A stretch of DNA of 38,557 nucleotides, taken from assembly GCA_017889635.1 (NCBI GenBank), contig JAGGAC010000020.1, positions 1 to 38,557 of the forward strand. Direction: 5' to 3'. The first letter of the stretch is position 1. Every line of letters starts with the position of its first letter. Positions 8,222-16,459 of the stretch are shown here, one piece after another. Source of the stretch: Bacillota bacterium (lineage in GTDB: Bacteria; Bacillota; Negativicutes; Sporomusales; CTSoil-080). A program made the translations under genes and the position numbers. Under the pieces are notes generated by a model. The model saw only the letters and a program-made list of their open reading frames with translations, ran no database searches and was not told the origin of the DNA.

Positions 8222-8309
8222 GCTACTCATACGCCTCAGCGGTTAAGTGAGGCATTAAGTTGGCATGAGCGGTATTTAAAAAACGGGAGCGATGGCGGTT
8301 AAAGGGTAA
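8222..8309 (+). pseudogene. Fragment of a second CoA-transferase gene (3' end)
   Basis: Bases 8222 onward encode ATHTPQRLSEALSWHERYLK, nearly the same as THTPHQLNEALSWHERYLK at the C-terminus of the CoA-transferase gene. One extra A in the run at 8278-8283 shifts the frame; without it the reading continues TGAMAVKG and stops at 8307-8309, again like the intact copy (TGSMAVKNA). Nothing upstream resembles the rest of the gene. This is the tail of a duplicated, deleted copy. Confidence 0.85.
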
Positions 8310-8340
8310 ATTTTGCAAGTAAAGAGGAAGGGGTTGCATA

Positions 8341-8871
8341 ATGGAAACACGGAAAGGATTAATCATTGTAAATACCGGTGACGGTAAAGGAAAAACTACT
8401 GCAGCTTTTGGATTAGGGCTAAGGGCGTGGGGACATGGACTTAATGTAGTGGTGATACAGTTTATAAAGGGGAATGGCCAATCCGGCGAATTGCTGGGGG
8501 CTGATAAAATGGATGAAAACTTTGTCGTGCTTCAAATGGGGAAAGGTTTTGTGGTTGACGGGGATACAAATCGAATAAGCCATCGGCAGGCTGCGGAAGA
8601 AGCGTTGCGCTTAGCAAAAGAAGAAAGTATCAAGGATAACTGGGATGTAATGATTCTTGATGAAATAAACTGCGCCATAGAGTTAGGTTTGCTGAGGCTA
8701 GAGGAAGTTTTCGACTTATTGGCAAAAAAAAGGCCTTTGCTGCACATTGTGCTAACAGGCCGAAATGCAATGCCAGCCTTAATTGATAGAGCTGACATGG
8801 TTACAGAGATGAAAGAAATAAAACATCCGTACAAAACAGGTGTATCAGCGCAATTGGGGATTGAGTTTTAA
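8341..8871 (+). CDS. cobO: Cob(I)yrinic acid a,c-diamide adenosyltransferase (CobO/BtuR/CobA family)
   Basis: A 176-residue cytoplasmic enzyme that moves the adenosyl group of ATP to Co(I) corrinoid, giving adenosylcobalamin or its precursors. The P-loop GDGKGKTT is at residues 13-20, followed by AAFGLGLRAWGHG, VVVIQFIKG and VMILDEINCAIELGLL, all usual for the family, and the length is normal. AGAGGAAGGGG precedes the ATG. It lies between the CoA-transferase debris and metE. It supplies the coenzyme form that methylmalonyl-CoA mutase would need and that class-I riboswitches usually sense (family knowledge). Confidence 0.93.
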   Translation: METRKGLIIVNTGDGKGKTTAAFGLGLRAWGHGLNVVVIQFIKGNGQSGELLGADKMDENFVVLQMGKGFVVDGDTNRISHRQAAEEALRLAKEESIKDNWDVMILDEINCAIELGLLRLEEVFDLLAKKRPLLHIVLTGRNAMPALIDRADMVTEMKEIKHPYKTGVSAQLGIEF

Positions 8872-8876
8872 TTATA

Positions 8877-8975
8877 TCCACCGGACGGGGGAACTCGTGA
8901 AAACCGTACACACTCGCACTACGGTAATAGAGGCCAAAGGGACATCAAGAGTCCGCTTGCCATCGATAATTCTAA
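8877..8975 (+). promoter_or_regulatory. Class-II (compact) cobalamin riboswitch of metE
   Basis: Five bases after the cobO stop come CGGGGGAACTCGTGAAAACC, then CACTACGGTAATAGAGG, then GTCCGCTTGCCATC near 8951. These match the order of conserved blocks in short class-II cobalamin aptamers (GGGAA..GUGAAA, UACGGUUAU, UCCGAAUGCCA in the known env8 RNA), which lack the peripheral arms and B12 box of the class-I copies nearby. metE encodes the B12-independent methionine synthase, a classic target for repression by B12. No clear terminator lies before the metE Shine-Dalgarno at about 8997-9002, so control is probably on translation (inference). Confidence 0.75.
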
Positions 8976-9010
8976 GTTTTTGTCGCGTAAACAAAAAGGG
9001 GGATGAATTT

Positions 9011-11254
9011 ATGTCAAATAGGGTAGAAACTTATGTTGTAGGTTATCCAAGGATTGGCGAAGGCCGGGAATTAAAAAAAGTGTTGGAGCGTTTCTGGAAT
9101 CAAGAAGCTTCATATGATGAGGTTGAAAATACAGCAAGGGATTTACGCCATAGACATTGGATAGATCAAAAAGACGCTGGCATAACTTTTATTAGTAGTA
9201 ATGATTTTAGCTTGTATGACAATATGCTGGATATGGCTCTGATGCTTAATGCGATTCCTGAAAGATTTCGGAACATTCAAGATGAGCACGATCGTTATTT
9301 TGCAATGGCTCGTGGAACTGATAACGCTGTGGCGATGGAAATGACTAAGTGGTTTAATACAAATTATCACTATATTGTTCCAGAATTATCGGCGGACATG
9401 CCCTTTTCTTTAAATGCAGAAAAAATACTTGGTGAGTACCGAGACGCAAAAAAGTATGGAATTCGGACGAAAATCAATATTGTGGGACCGATAACATTTT
9501 TAGTTCTTTCTAAGCGTATTGATTACACATACGACACGTTAGAATTGTTACCGACGATTTTGGCACAGTTTGTTTTGTTATTAGAAAAAATAGCCGAACT
9601 TGATGATGAGATTTATGTGCAGTTTGATGAGCCAGCAGTTGTAAAAGATATTAGCTTTGAAGTGCTTAAACAATTGGCGTCATCATACGGCATTTTAGCA
9701 GATGTAAGCGCTAAAATAAAGATTATTGTAATGACTTATTTTAATCACGCCACAGAAGCGGTTAAAGCTTTGAAAAATGTACCGGTATACGGAATTGGCC
9801 TTGATTTTATTTATGGTAAAGAAAATATTAAGGCCCTAGAGTATCTCAATGGGAAAAAATTGATCGCCGGTATTATTGACGGCCGAAACGTCTGGAAAAA
9901 TGATTATAAAGGGTCGTTGGAGTTGCTTAATAGTATTGCGGGAAAATTTAATAAGGACGATATAATTCTTTCTACAAGTTGTTCGCTTCTCCATGTACCT
10001 TATTCTTTGGAACATGAGGAACTAATTGGTGAAGATATAAAAAAAAGGATGAGTTTTGCTAAGGAAAAACTGAGCGAACTTGCGGATTTGGCTAAGTTAG
10101 TATCGAGCAATAAAAATGAGGTATTGGAATCATCCAGATTTAAATCGGTTAACCCAAATGTTCGCGAACGAATAAGCCAGATAAAAAGAAATGAGCGCGA
10201 AGGAACCTTTGCTGAACGTATCGCTGTTCAAAAAAAAGCTTTGGGTTTACCGCTACTGCCAACAACAACTATAGGCAGTTTTCCGCAAACAGAAGAGATT
10301 AGGAAATTAAGACGAGATTTTAAGCATAAAGTCATTTCTCAAGTAGAATATGAATGTGGAATTAAAAACTATATTAATGCATGCATTGAATTTCAGGAGG
10401 ATATTGGTCTCGATGTTTTGGTGCATGGCGAGCCAGAACGAAATGATATGGTGGAGTACTTCGGAGAACAACTTGATGGTTTTGTGTTTACAAAAAACGG
10501 ATGGGTGCAAAGTTATGGCAGTCGATGCGTAAAGCCACCGGTTATATATGGCGATGTCAGCAGGGCTAAACCAATGACAGTGGATACTATTTTGTATGCT
10601 CAAAGTAAAACAAAGAAAATTGTGAAAGGAATGTTAACCGGACCGGTTACTATTATTAACTGGTCGTTTGTTCGAGATGATATTGAACGTTCAGCTGTTT
10701 GTGAGCAGATTTCAATGGCTATTATGGATGAAATAAGTGATCTTCAAAATGCGGGGATCAAGATTATTCAGGTTGACGAAGCTGCTTTTAAGGAAGGGTA
10801 TCCTCTCCGAAATGCGGAAGTAGCCGATTATGAAGAATGGGCAATTAAAGCTTTTAAATTAGCTGTTAGTTCTGCTTGGCGTCAAACGCAAATTCATACC
10901 CATATGTGTTATAGTGATTTTACTGACATAATTCATACCATTGAAAAAATGGATGCTGATGTCATTACTATTGAAACTTCCCGGAGCGGCAATAAAATGT
11001 TGAAGGTTTTTTCTGATCATAGTTATAAAAATCAAATTGGACCAGGAGTATATGATATTCATTCACCAAGAGTTCCTTCAATGGAGGAACTCTTGGAAAA
11101 AATCGAACAGTTAATGCGAGTTTTACCAGCGAAAAAAGTATGGATTAATCCTGATTGCGGCCTTAAAACTAGAAAGTGGGATGAGGTACGATTAAGCTTG
11201 GTAAATATGGTAAGAGCAACACATAATATTAGATGTGGACTAGAAAAAGGGTGA
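9011..11254 (+). CDS. metE: 5-methyltetrahydropteroyltriglutamate-homocysteine methyltransferase (MetE)
   Basis: A 747-residue, two-domain cobalamin-independent methionine synthase. The zinc ligands are H631, C633 (HTHMCYSDF), E655 and C716 (NPDCGLKTR), exactly ten less than H641, C643, E665 and C726 of the E. coli enzyme. TTTIGSFPQT opens the C-terminal catalytic domain. The frame is open back to 8840, but that extension is the riboswitch read as protein; ATG 9011, nine bases after a GGGGG run, is the start. The cell also makes or imports B12 (cobO, btu operon), so repression of this gene by cobalamin makes sense. A strong hairpin terminator follows. Confidence 0.95.
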   Translation: MSNRVETYVVGYPRIGEGRELKKVLERFWNQEASYDEVENTARDLRHRHWIDQKDAGITFISSNDFSLYDNMLDMALMLNAIPERFRNIQDEHDRYFAMARGTDNAVAMEMTKWFNTNYHYIVPELSADMPFSLNAEKILGEYRDAKKYGIRTKINIVGPITFLVLSKRIDYTYDTLELLPTILAQFVLLLEKIAELDDEIYVQFDEPAVVKDISFEVLKQLASSYGILADVSAKIKIIVMTYFNHATEAVKALKNVPVYGIGLDFIYGKENIKALEYLNGKKLIAGIIDGRNVWKNDYKGSLELLNSIAGKFNKDDIILSTSCSLLHVPYSLEHEELIGEDIKKRMSFAKEKLSELADLAKLVSSNKNEVLESSRFKSVNPNVRERISQIKRNEREGTFAERIAVQKKALGLPLLPTTTIGSFPQTEEIRKLRRDFKHKVISQVEYECGIKNYINACIEFQEDIGLDVLVHGEPERNDMVEYFGEQLDGFVFTKNGWVQSYGSRCVKPPVIYGDVSRAKPMTVDTILYAQSKTKKIVKGMLTGPVTIINWSFVRDDIERSAVCEQISMAIMDEISDLQNAGIKIIQVDEAAFKEGYPLRNAEVADYEEWAIKAFKLAVSSAWRQTQIHTHMCYSDFTDIIHTIEKMDADVITIETSRSGNKMLKVFSDHSYKNQIGPGVYDIHSPRVPSMEELLEKIEQLMRVLPAKKVWINPDCGLKTRKWDEVRLSLVNMVRATHNIRCGLEKG

Positions 11255-11271
11255 TTATTGCAATGGAGTTG

Positions 11272-11315
11272 GCAAGAAAGTTGCCGAAAATTTGAGGCGG
11301 CTTCTTGCTATTTTA
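11272..11315 (+). terminator. Terminator of metE
   Basis: GCAAGAA (11272-11278) pairs with TTCTTGC (11302-11308), with an inner GTTGCC/GGCGGC stem, followed by TATTTTAT. It lies 17 bases after the metE stop. Confidence 0.8.
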
Positions 11316-11331
11316 TAGGTAGTTATGCTAG

Positions 11332-11366
11332 AAACACTGCTTGATTTATGATTTCAAGCAGTGTTT
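11332..11366. terminator. Hairpin between converging genes
   Basis: AAACACTGCTTGA (11332-11344) is complementary to TCAAGCAGTGTTT (11354-11366), a perfect 13-base stem with a 9-base loop. It lies between metE (plus) and the end of the minus-strand gene at 11379, so it may stop transcripts from both sides; the T runs are poor. Confidence 0.6.
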
Positions 11367-11378
11367 GAATAGTAATTA

Positions 11379-11618
11379 TTAGATTACTGCGTACAGCCCG
11401 CGCTCTGCTAATATCTCAGTAATATTAGCTGGCGAAAAATGTAAAGGATTATAGGCTATGGTGGTTTGGCCATCATGGACATGAATATGGACATGATAAA
11501 TACCTGGTAATCCTAAAAGATACCTTTCCGTAGCCTTTAAATTTTCGTTGTTAACTCCCTTTAAGAAAAATTGAAGTTGAGGTTTTTGGTCGGTTGGGCA
11601 GCCACAAGTTTTACACAT
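11379..11618 (-). CDS. Small ferredoxin-fold/HMA-like protein with N-terminal CxxCGC
   Basis: A 79-residue protein. The start is the ATG seven bases after GGGAGG, giving MCKTCGCPTDQKP; an upstream in-frame ATG lies before that Shine-Dalgarno. The remainder (LQFFLKGVNNENLKATERYLLGLPGIYHVHIHVHDGQTTIAYNP and the following helix) has the strand-helix-strand pattern of heavy-metal-associated domains but no internal CxxC. The MCxxCGC start resembles that of HypB. It follows the hydrogenase genes on the same strand after 128 bases, so a metal-related role is possible but not shown. Confidence 0.7.
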   Translation of the reverse strand: MCKTCGCPTDQKPQLQFFLKGVNNENLKATERYLLGLPGIYHVHIHVHDGQTTIAYNPLHFSPANITEILAERGLYAVI

Positions 11619-11746
11619 GTCAATACCTCCCATACAAGTTGCTTTATAGTATGATTAAGTATAGTAAAATTTATACTGTTTATATTTATTATGGGTAAAA
11701 AGCTTACAGGGTGACAATAAGTGTTTGTGTCTTGCAAGTAGTCCCT

Positions 11747-12436
11747 TTATTGAACCAAGACTTTAGTGTTGGATTTGGTGTTTTGAACAGGTTCAATTTC
11801 GTGTTCTACCCATACAGGATTATGATCTTTAGCTTCGTCTAAAGGCTGCGTCCCATTGCCAAACATGGTTTTGAACTCACCCCAGTTGTAGATGCCAAGG
11901 AAGATATGTACAAATACGAATAGCCCCATAAATATACCAAAAACTAAGTGGATACGATTCGACCAATAGATAAATAGTTTAGGTGATACAGGAATGAAGG
12001 CGTATAATATCCAACCGCTGGCCATTAGAATTAAGCCACTAAAAAGTAAGCAAATTCCAAAGATTTTTTGACCTGAATTAATTTTACCCATGGGTGGTAC
12101 AGTGATTTTTTTGCCCAAAAACATTTTTTGTGGATAGCCACCGCCAATCAGTATCCAACCAAGGTCTCGACTATCCCAAGAAAAAATGCGACGCATAAAG
12201 GCTATAACTAGGTTAAGGCAACAAACGGTATAAATAATAACTGCAGATGTAAAAATGATGGCTCCGACAATATGAATACGCATAGCCAAATTAATAAAAG
12301 TTTCATTGCCTAGCTTTAACCATAGGATAAAACCGGTAATAGCCGCTGGCAGAAATCCTAGGATCAGGCACCAATGAAATAGGCGTGATGGCAAAGAATG
12401 CTTTAAGACGCGGGTTTCTATTTCATTGTGCGCCAT
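11747..12436 (-). CDS. Cytochrome b membrane anchor of the hydrogenase (FdnI-like)
   Basis: A 229-residue integral membrane protein of the formate dehydrogenase gamma/hydrogenase cytochrome b type. It has an early HSLPSRLFHWCLILGFLPAAITG helix with histidines that can bind haem, further helices near residues 50-75, 125-150 and 165-185 (HLVFGIFMGLFVFVHIFLGIY), and a soluble tail. Its ATG overlaps the preceding small-subunit stop (TGATG), with GGAGGAA upstream, so the two are translationally coupled. It should pass electrons between the periplasmic hydrogenase and the quinone pool (inference from family and context). Confidence 0.85.
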   Translation of the reverse strand: MAHNEIETRVLKHSLPSRLFHWCLILGFLPAAITGFILWLKLGNETFINLAMRIHIVGAIIFTSAVIIYTVCCLNLVIAFMRRIFSWDSRDLGWILIGGGYPQKMFLGKKITVPPMGKINSGQKIFGICLLFSGLILMASGWILYAFIPVSPKLFIYWSNRIHLVFGIFMGLFVFVHIFLGIYNWGEFKTMFGNGTQPLDEAKDHNPVWVEHEIEPVQNTKSNTKVLVQ

Positions 12437-12756
12437 CAACTCATTCCTCCTAACTTAGTGCGATCTATATATTTGGTGTGAAACAGTTCTTCGGACAAAG
12501 GGCTGAGCGGCTCGCCGGCAAAACTTTTATACATTTTGTTTAAACTGGAATTGTTATGGCTTTGCCGTACAGTGGCTTTGAAATCGTCTCTATAAAGACT
12601 GGCAGTACGCATCTTGATATATTTAGTGCGGTCCTGAATAAGATCGGTTGCTACATATGCACCAGTCCAAAGCACTGCCGCGCCTACTCCCAGGACACCT
12701 AAAAATTCACGTCGGGAAACTTTGACTGTTTTTTCAATATAATCATAGCTTGCCAT
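12436..12756 (-). CDS. hydB: Iron hydrogenase small subunit with Tat signal
   Basis: A 106-residue protein with a twin-arginine motif SRREFLG (residues 14-20) and a hydrophobic stretch GVLGVGAAVLWTGAYVA, followed by the iron-hydrogenase small-subunit domain (RTASLYRDDFKATVRQSHNNS, then LYKSF-like and ELFHTKY segments). In Desulfovibrio the separate small subunit carries the Tat signal and takes the signal-less large subunit to the periplasm; the same arrangement is seen here. It starts 12 bases after hydA and overlaps the cytochrome gene by one base. Confidence 0.85.
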   Translation of the reverse strand: MASYDYIEKTVKVSRREFLGVLGVGAAVLWTGAYVATDLIQDRTKYIKMRTASLYRDDFKATVRQSHNNSSLNKMYKSFAGEPLSPLSEELFHTKYIDRTKLGGMS

Positions 12757-12768
12757 AGAAAAACCTCC

Positions 12769-14043
12769 CTATGACCATGGAAGCATGGCTTTGTACTTAT
12801 CAATCCATGAAGTTCCCATGGGATTGATGGGTTGACCGCCGCCGTTGATACAGCCGCCGGGACAATTCATCACCTCAATGAAATGGTACGGTGATTTGCC
12901 AGCAATAACTTGGTCAACTATTGGTTTCAAGTTTTCCTTAATGCCATGGACAACAGCTATGTTGAGAGTTATATCTTTGCCGGTTTTAACATCCTTTAAG
13001 GGAAGGGTGGCCTCTTTAATGCCTTTGAGCCCGCGAATGGGTGTGAGTTCAAGGGGTGCCAATTCCTGCCCAGTAATTACAAAATATGCTGTGCGTAGCG
13101 CGGCTTCCATAACTCCTCCAGTATTGCCGAAAATAGTTCCGGCACCGCTATACTGAGCGAAGGGGTTATTATTGTCTGTAAATTCGGATACTTTGTTGAA
13201 ATCAATATTTAATTTGCGGAATAACCTAGCCAAGTCGCGAGTTGTAAGTACTGTATCTACATCGGGATAGTGTTCCGTTCCGCCTTGCTTTTGCCAGTAA
13301 TCGGCTGCGCTTGTAAATTCGGGACGTGATACTTCAAATTTCTTTGCAGTACAGGGCATTACGCCAACCACATAGAGAGTTTCCGGTTGAACTGCCCAAA
13401 TTTGTGACGCACCATAGGTTTTAGCAACTGCACCGGCCATCATTAACGGTGACTTAGCTGATGACAGGTTTGGAATAAGCTCTGGATAATTAAGTTCGAC
13501 GTTGCGAATCCAGGCCGGACAACAGGAAGTGAACTGTGGTAACGCACCTAAATGATGCTCTGAAGATTCGCCAAGCATATAATGACGAATTTTGGCGATC
13601 AATTCGCTGCCTTCCTCCATGATAGTCTGATCTGCGGAGAAATTATTGTCAAAAACCTTAAAGCCAGCTTGTTTTAATGCGCCATATAATTTCTCGGTTA
13701 CCAAGGTGCCTGGCTCCAAGCCAAATTCTTCGGCGATAGCAACACGGACAGCTGGTGCAATTATCGCTATTACGGTTGCTCGGTTGTCGTTTAATCTTGA
13801 GATTACGTTATCAAGAGAGTCAACTGTATCGCGTGGTGCACCGAAAGGACAGTTGACCAAACATTGACCACAAAAGATACATTTTTCACTGTTGATTTGA
13901 TGGGTTGCTCCATATTTTCCGGTAATCGCACTGGTTGGACAAAAGGTTTTACAGGAATCACAACCTTTACAAGCCTTGCGGTTAACTTCAATGATCCCGT
14001 TTAATTCATGTTCTCGAATACCGCGCAAATACAATTCCCCCAT
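12769..14043 (-). CDS. hydA: [FeFe] hydrogenase catalytic subunit
   Basis: A 424-residue enzyme that oxidises or makes H2. Two N-terminal [4Fe-4S] sites are C25/C28/C31/C35 and C55/C58/C61/C65. H-cluster motifs are all present: L1 FTSCCPAW (C174), L2 MPCTAKKFE (C231) and L3 VMNCPGGCINGGGQP (C394, C398). L1 has Ala where Gly is most common and L3 has Asn where Ala is usual. There is no signal peptide; export would rely on the Tat signal of the small subunit next door. The ATG lacks a good Shine-Dalgarno but an in-frame TGA lies eight codons upstream, so the start is close to right. No maturase genes (hydE, hydF, hydG) are in the window. Confidence 0.93.
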   Translation of the reverse strand: MGELYLRGIREHELNGIIEVNRKACKGCDSCKTFCPTSAITGKYGATHQINSEKCIFCGQCLVNCPFGAPRDTVDSLDNVISRLNDNRATVIAIIAPAVRVAIAEEFGLEPGTLVTEKLYGALKQAGFKVFDNNFSADQTIMEEGSELIAKIRHYMLGESSEHHLGALPQFTSCCPAWIRNVELNYPELIPNLSSAKSPLMMAGAVAKTYGASQIWAVQPETLYVVGVMPCTAKKFEVSRPEFTSAADYWQKQGGTEHYPDVDTVLTTRDLARLFRKLNIDFNKVSEFTDNNNPFAQYSGAGTIFGNTGGVMEAALRTAYFVITGQELAPLELTPIRGLKGIKEATLPLKDVKTGKDITLNIAVVHGIKENLKPIVDQVIAGKSPYHFIEVMNCPGGCINGGGQPINPMGTSWIDKYKAMLPWS

Positions 14044-14080
14044 TCTTAGTCTTAATAGAATGAGTCACGCATTGTTTCAT

Positions 14081-14863
14081 TTAACGCGCCGTCAGGCCGC
14101 CATCAACTGACCATATGGCTCCTGTAACGTATGAAGCGCATGAGGAGGCAAGAAAACAAATTACTTGGGCCACATCTTCAGGTTGTGCAACTCGTCCCAA
14201 GGGATAAAGGGCGTTTAAGTTTTCCAGAAATGTTTTTGGATCTGTAGTTTGTGTTGCTTGTGCTTCCAGCATGGGAGTGGCTACGTCGCCAGGGCATACA
14301 CAATTTACTCGAATAGAATGCGGAGCTAATTCCAAGGCCAAAGACTTGGTTAGTGCAATAATAGCTCCTTTAGATGCACAATATGTGCTGCAGCCGGGGT
14401 TTCCTTTTAAACCGGCATCAGACGATAAATTTATGATAGCTCCATAACCGGACTTGCGCATAGCAGGAACGGCATATTTTGTTAAAAAATATGTAGCCTT
14501 TAAATTAATTGACATTACGGTTTCATATTCTTCTTCAGTAGTATTGGAGAATAGCTTTTCATGATATATTCCAGCGCAGTTAACTAATATGTTAATGTTG
14601 CCGAATTTGTTTAGAACAGTTTTGATGACGTGTTGACACTGAGCAACACTACTTAAATTAGCAGGAATGAAAATCGTATGATCGCTAAATTCTGCTAAAC
14701 TTTGTAATGCAAGTTCACCCTTTGTAATTTGGCGACCTACAATAGCTACATAGGCACCGTTTTCTAATAATAGTTTGGCAGTTGACAAACCTATGCCAGA
14801 AGTTCCGCCGCTGATTATGGCGTATTTTCCGGCTACATCATATTTAACGTTAGGCCAAGTCAT
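14081..14863 (-). CDS. SDR-family NAD(P)-dependent oxidoreductase
   Basis: A 260-residue classical short-chain dehydrogenase: GGTSGIG cofactor loop, NCAG, active-site Ser in INLSSDAG, YCASK catalytic Tyr/Lys, and the CPGDVATPM and VDGG segments near the end. The start chosen is the ATG ten bases after GGAGGA; an ATG ten codons upstream (14893) has no Shine-Dalgarno. Substrate unknown. It lies between the metal-uptake and hydrogenase genes and is probably co-transcribed with them, but nothing ties its chemistry to either. Confidence 0.85.
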   Translation of the reverse strand: MTWPNVKYDVAGKYAIISGGTSGIGLSTAKLLLENGAYVAIVGRQITKGELALQSLAEFSDHTIFIPANLSSVAQCQHVIKTVLNKFGNINILVNCAGIYHEKLFSNTTEEEYETVMSINLKATYFLTKYAVPAMRKSGYGAIINLSSDAGLKGNPGCSTYCASKGAIIALTKSLALELAPHSIRVNCVCPGDVATPMLEAQATQTTDPKTFLENLNALYPLGRVAQPEDVAQVICFLASSCASYVTGAIWSVDGGLTAR

Positions 14864-14896
14864 AAAATACGGTTCCTCCAGCAACTGTTGCATTTA

Positions 14897-15229
14897 TTAT
14901 TTGTTTTGACAGACAAGTTTATTTTTTTGCCGGACAAGCAATTTGGTAATCAGTATCATAGCCGCATATATAATGGCGGAACCAATAATGGCCGATAAAA
15001 TATATCCTGCATATTGACTAATTGTACTTTGACCTAAAAAAATCATGCTGTAGTCTGGAAATAACGATTGCCAAAAGTCTCCCAATTGTTCCATCCCTTG
15101 AGGAACATAGCCTAGGGTTTCTTTTAAGCCGGCGGCATCCCATTCTCCCCAGGCAGTACCATCAGCTAAGAGACCTAGCGGCGAAAGGATTACAAGAACT
15201 AATAGAACAAGCCAATAGTGTTTATACAT
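14897..15229 (-). CDS. PDGLE-domain component of a cobalt/nickel ECF transporter (CbiN/NikN-like)
   Basis: A 110-residue protein with an N-terminal helix (YWLVLLVLVILSPLGLLADG), a short periplasmic part containing WGEWDAAGLKETLGYVPQGM, and a C-terminal helix near residues 72-98. This is the layout of the PDGLE family that pairs with CbiM/NikM. It overlaps the end of the CbiM gene by eight bases. The T and A components (CbiQ, CbiO) are not here and would have to be encoded elsewhere. Confidence 0.8.
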   Translation of the reverse strand: MYKHYWLVLLVLVILSPLGLLADGTAWGEWDAAGLKETLGYVPQGMEQLGDFWQSLFPDYSMIFLGQSTISQYAGYILSAIIGSAIIYAAMILITKLLVRQKNKLVCQNK

Positions 15230-15929
15230 TTGGTGTTGCCTCCTCGCCGGTTTTCGTCGGGTTAACCATCATATCTGCTGAGTGGTGGGCAATAAATTTT
15301 AATGCTGCCGCGGTCACAATTCCTTCGACAATTCCAGCAATGGAAAGATGAGTTATCATCATAGCCGGTATCGCTACATTAAGCCCATAGGGGCAATATA
15401 AAGGTGTACCATCAGCTGCCGTGAATAAGAGAGGTTGGATGCCAAATTCAATTGAAGCCGCTAATGCCGCAAGATTAATGGCAATATATCCGGCAACAGC
15501 TCCGGCAATTATTTGCCGTTTTGAACCAGGAGATGCGTTGCGGCCAATAAGCTGGTATATATAGTAGCCTGTGAAAGGAGCGATAAAGGCCATATTAAAT
15601 GTATTGGCTCCAATAGCCAATATTCCGCCGTCGCCAAAAACAAGTGCCTGAATAACTAAAGCTACACTCATGGAAATAGCTGCCGCCCATGGTCCTAGAA
15701 CAATTGCGATTAAAGTAGCGCCGATAGCATGCGCTGTAGTTCCATCAGGAATAGGTACATTAAACATCATTATTAGGAAGGAAAAAACAGCCCCCATTGC
15801 AAGTAAGGGAATACGGGATATATCCAGAGTTTCTTTCAGTTTGGCGGAAGCGCGATACCATATTGGTACCATAACTATACCTAATGTGGCACAAGTGGAA
15901 GGGCTTAAATACCCATCTGGAATATGCAT
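15222..15929 (-). CDS. cbiM: CbiM/NikM substrate-capture subunit of a cobalt/nickel transporter
   Basis: A 235-residue membrane protein beginning MHIPDGYLSP; the N-terminal Met-His is the metal-binding start of the CbiM/NikM family. Further segments include TTAHAIGATLIAIVLGPWAA, GGILAIGANTFNMAFIAPFTGYY and a late HLSIAGIVEGIVTA helix. AAAGGTGG lies upstream of the ATG. The B12 setting favours cobalt, but PDGLE partners are also known in nickel systems, so the metal is not certain. No cobalamin riboswitch is seen upstream on this strand. Confidence 0.88.
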   Translation of the reverse strand: MHIPDGYLSPSTCATLGIVMVPIWYRASAKLKETLDISRIPLLAMGAVFSFLIMMFNVPIPDGTTAHAIGATLIAIVLGPWAAAISMSVALVIQALVFGDGGILAIGANTFNMAFIAPFTGYYIYQLIGRNASPGSKRQIIAGAVAGYIAINLAALAASIEFGIQPLLFTAADGTPLYCPYGLNVAIPAMMITHLSIAGIVEGIVTAAALKFIAHHSADMMVNPTKTGEEATPNV

Positions 15930-16133
15930 ACTGCATAACCACCTTTCTTAATTTCATTCGTGTTACTATTTTGGTAATTTGTGCTACTACTTGAGTATAT
16001 TTTAGCATTAAACTAAATAGATGAAAAGGCTGAAGCTAATTTAATTGTGATTAATTGGAAATGAACATTTGGTGTGTGCGAGATTAGTGTGTTACAGCAA
16101 GCGGCATGAGAGATGATGGTATGTTATAATAAC

Positions 16134-16162
16134 TTGACTTTATAGTATCGTTGAAATATTAT
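16134..16162 (+). promoter_or_regulatory. Promoter of the corrinoid-uptake operon
   Basis: TTGACT (16134-16139), a 17-base spacer and TATTAT (16157-16162), about 20 bases before the riboswitch. Spacing and position fit a sigma-A promoter whose transcript begins with the aptamer. Confidence 0.65.
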
Positions 16163-16183
16163 TTAAATAATTAAATACTTTTG

Positions 16184-16384
16184 AGATAGGTGCCCTGAGG
16201 GGCTTAATAGGGAAGTCCGGTGAAACACCGGCGCGGTCCCGCCACTGTAATAGGGAGCAACCCCAAGTAATACCACTGGGACGAAAGTCTTGGGAAGGTT
16301 TGGGCGAGCGATGATCTAGAGCCAGGAGAACTGCCTATCTATCAGTCACCGTTTTTTACCCACGAGCGATGGGGAGGGGATTAT
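16184..16384 (+). promoter_or_regulatory. Cobalamin riboswitch of the corrinoid-uptake operon
   Basis: A third full class-I aptamer: GATAGGTGCC, GGGAAGTCCGGTGAAACACC, GCGGTCCCGCCACTGTAATA and the B12 box GCCAGGAGAACTGCC at 16321-16335, then TCACCG...CCCACGAGCGATGGGGAGGGG. It resembles the two copies at 5.1-5.7 kb throughout. When cobalamin is bound the downstream terminator should form and shut off the uptake genes. Confidence 0.95.
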
Positions 16385-16459
16385 GGATAATGAATTTATA
16401 TTCTGCCGCTCGGCTTATCCAGCCGGGAATAGGTTGGACATATTAATTGTAAGCCATAG

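Noticed and set aside
8840-9010. N-terminal extension of MetE by 57 residues
   Set aside because: The open frame runs through the class-II cobalamin riboswitch and overlaps cobO; family length, zinc-residue numbering and the ribosome site all place the start at 9011.
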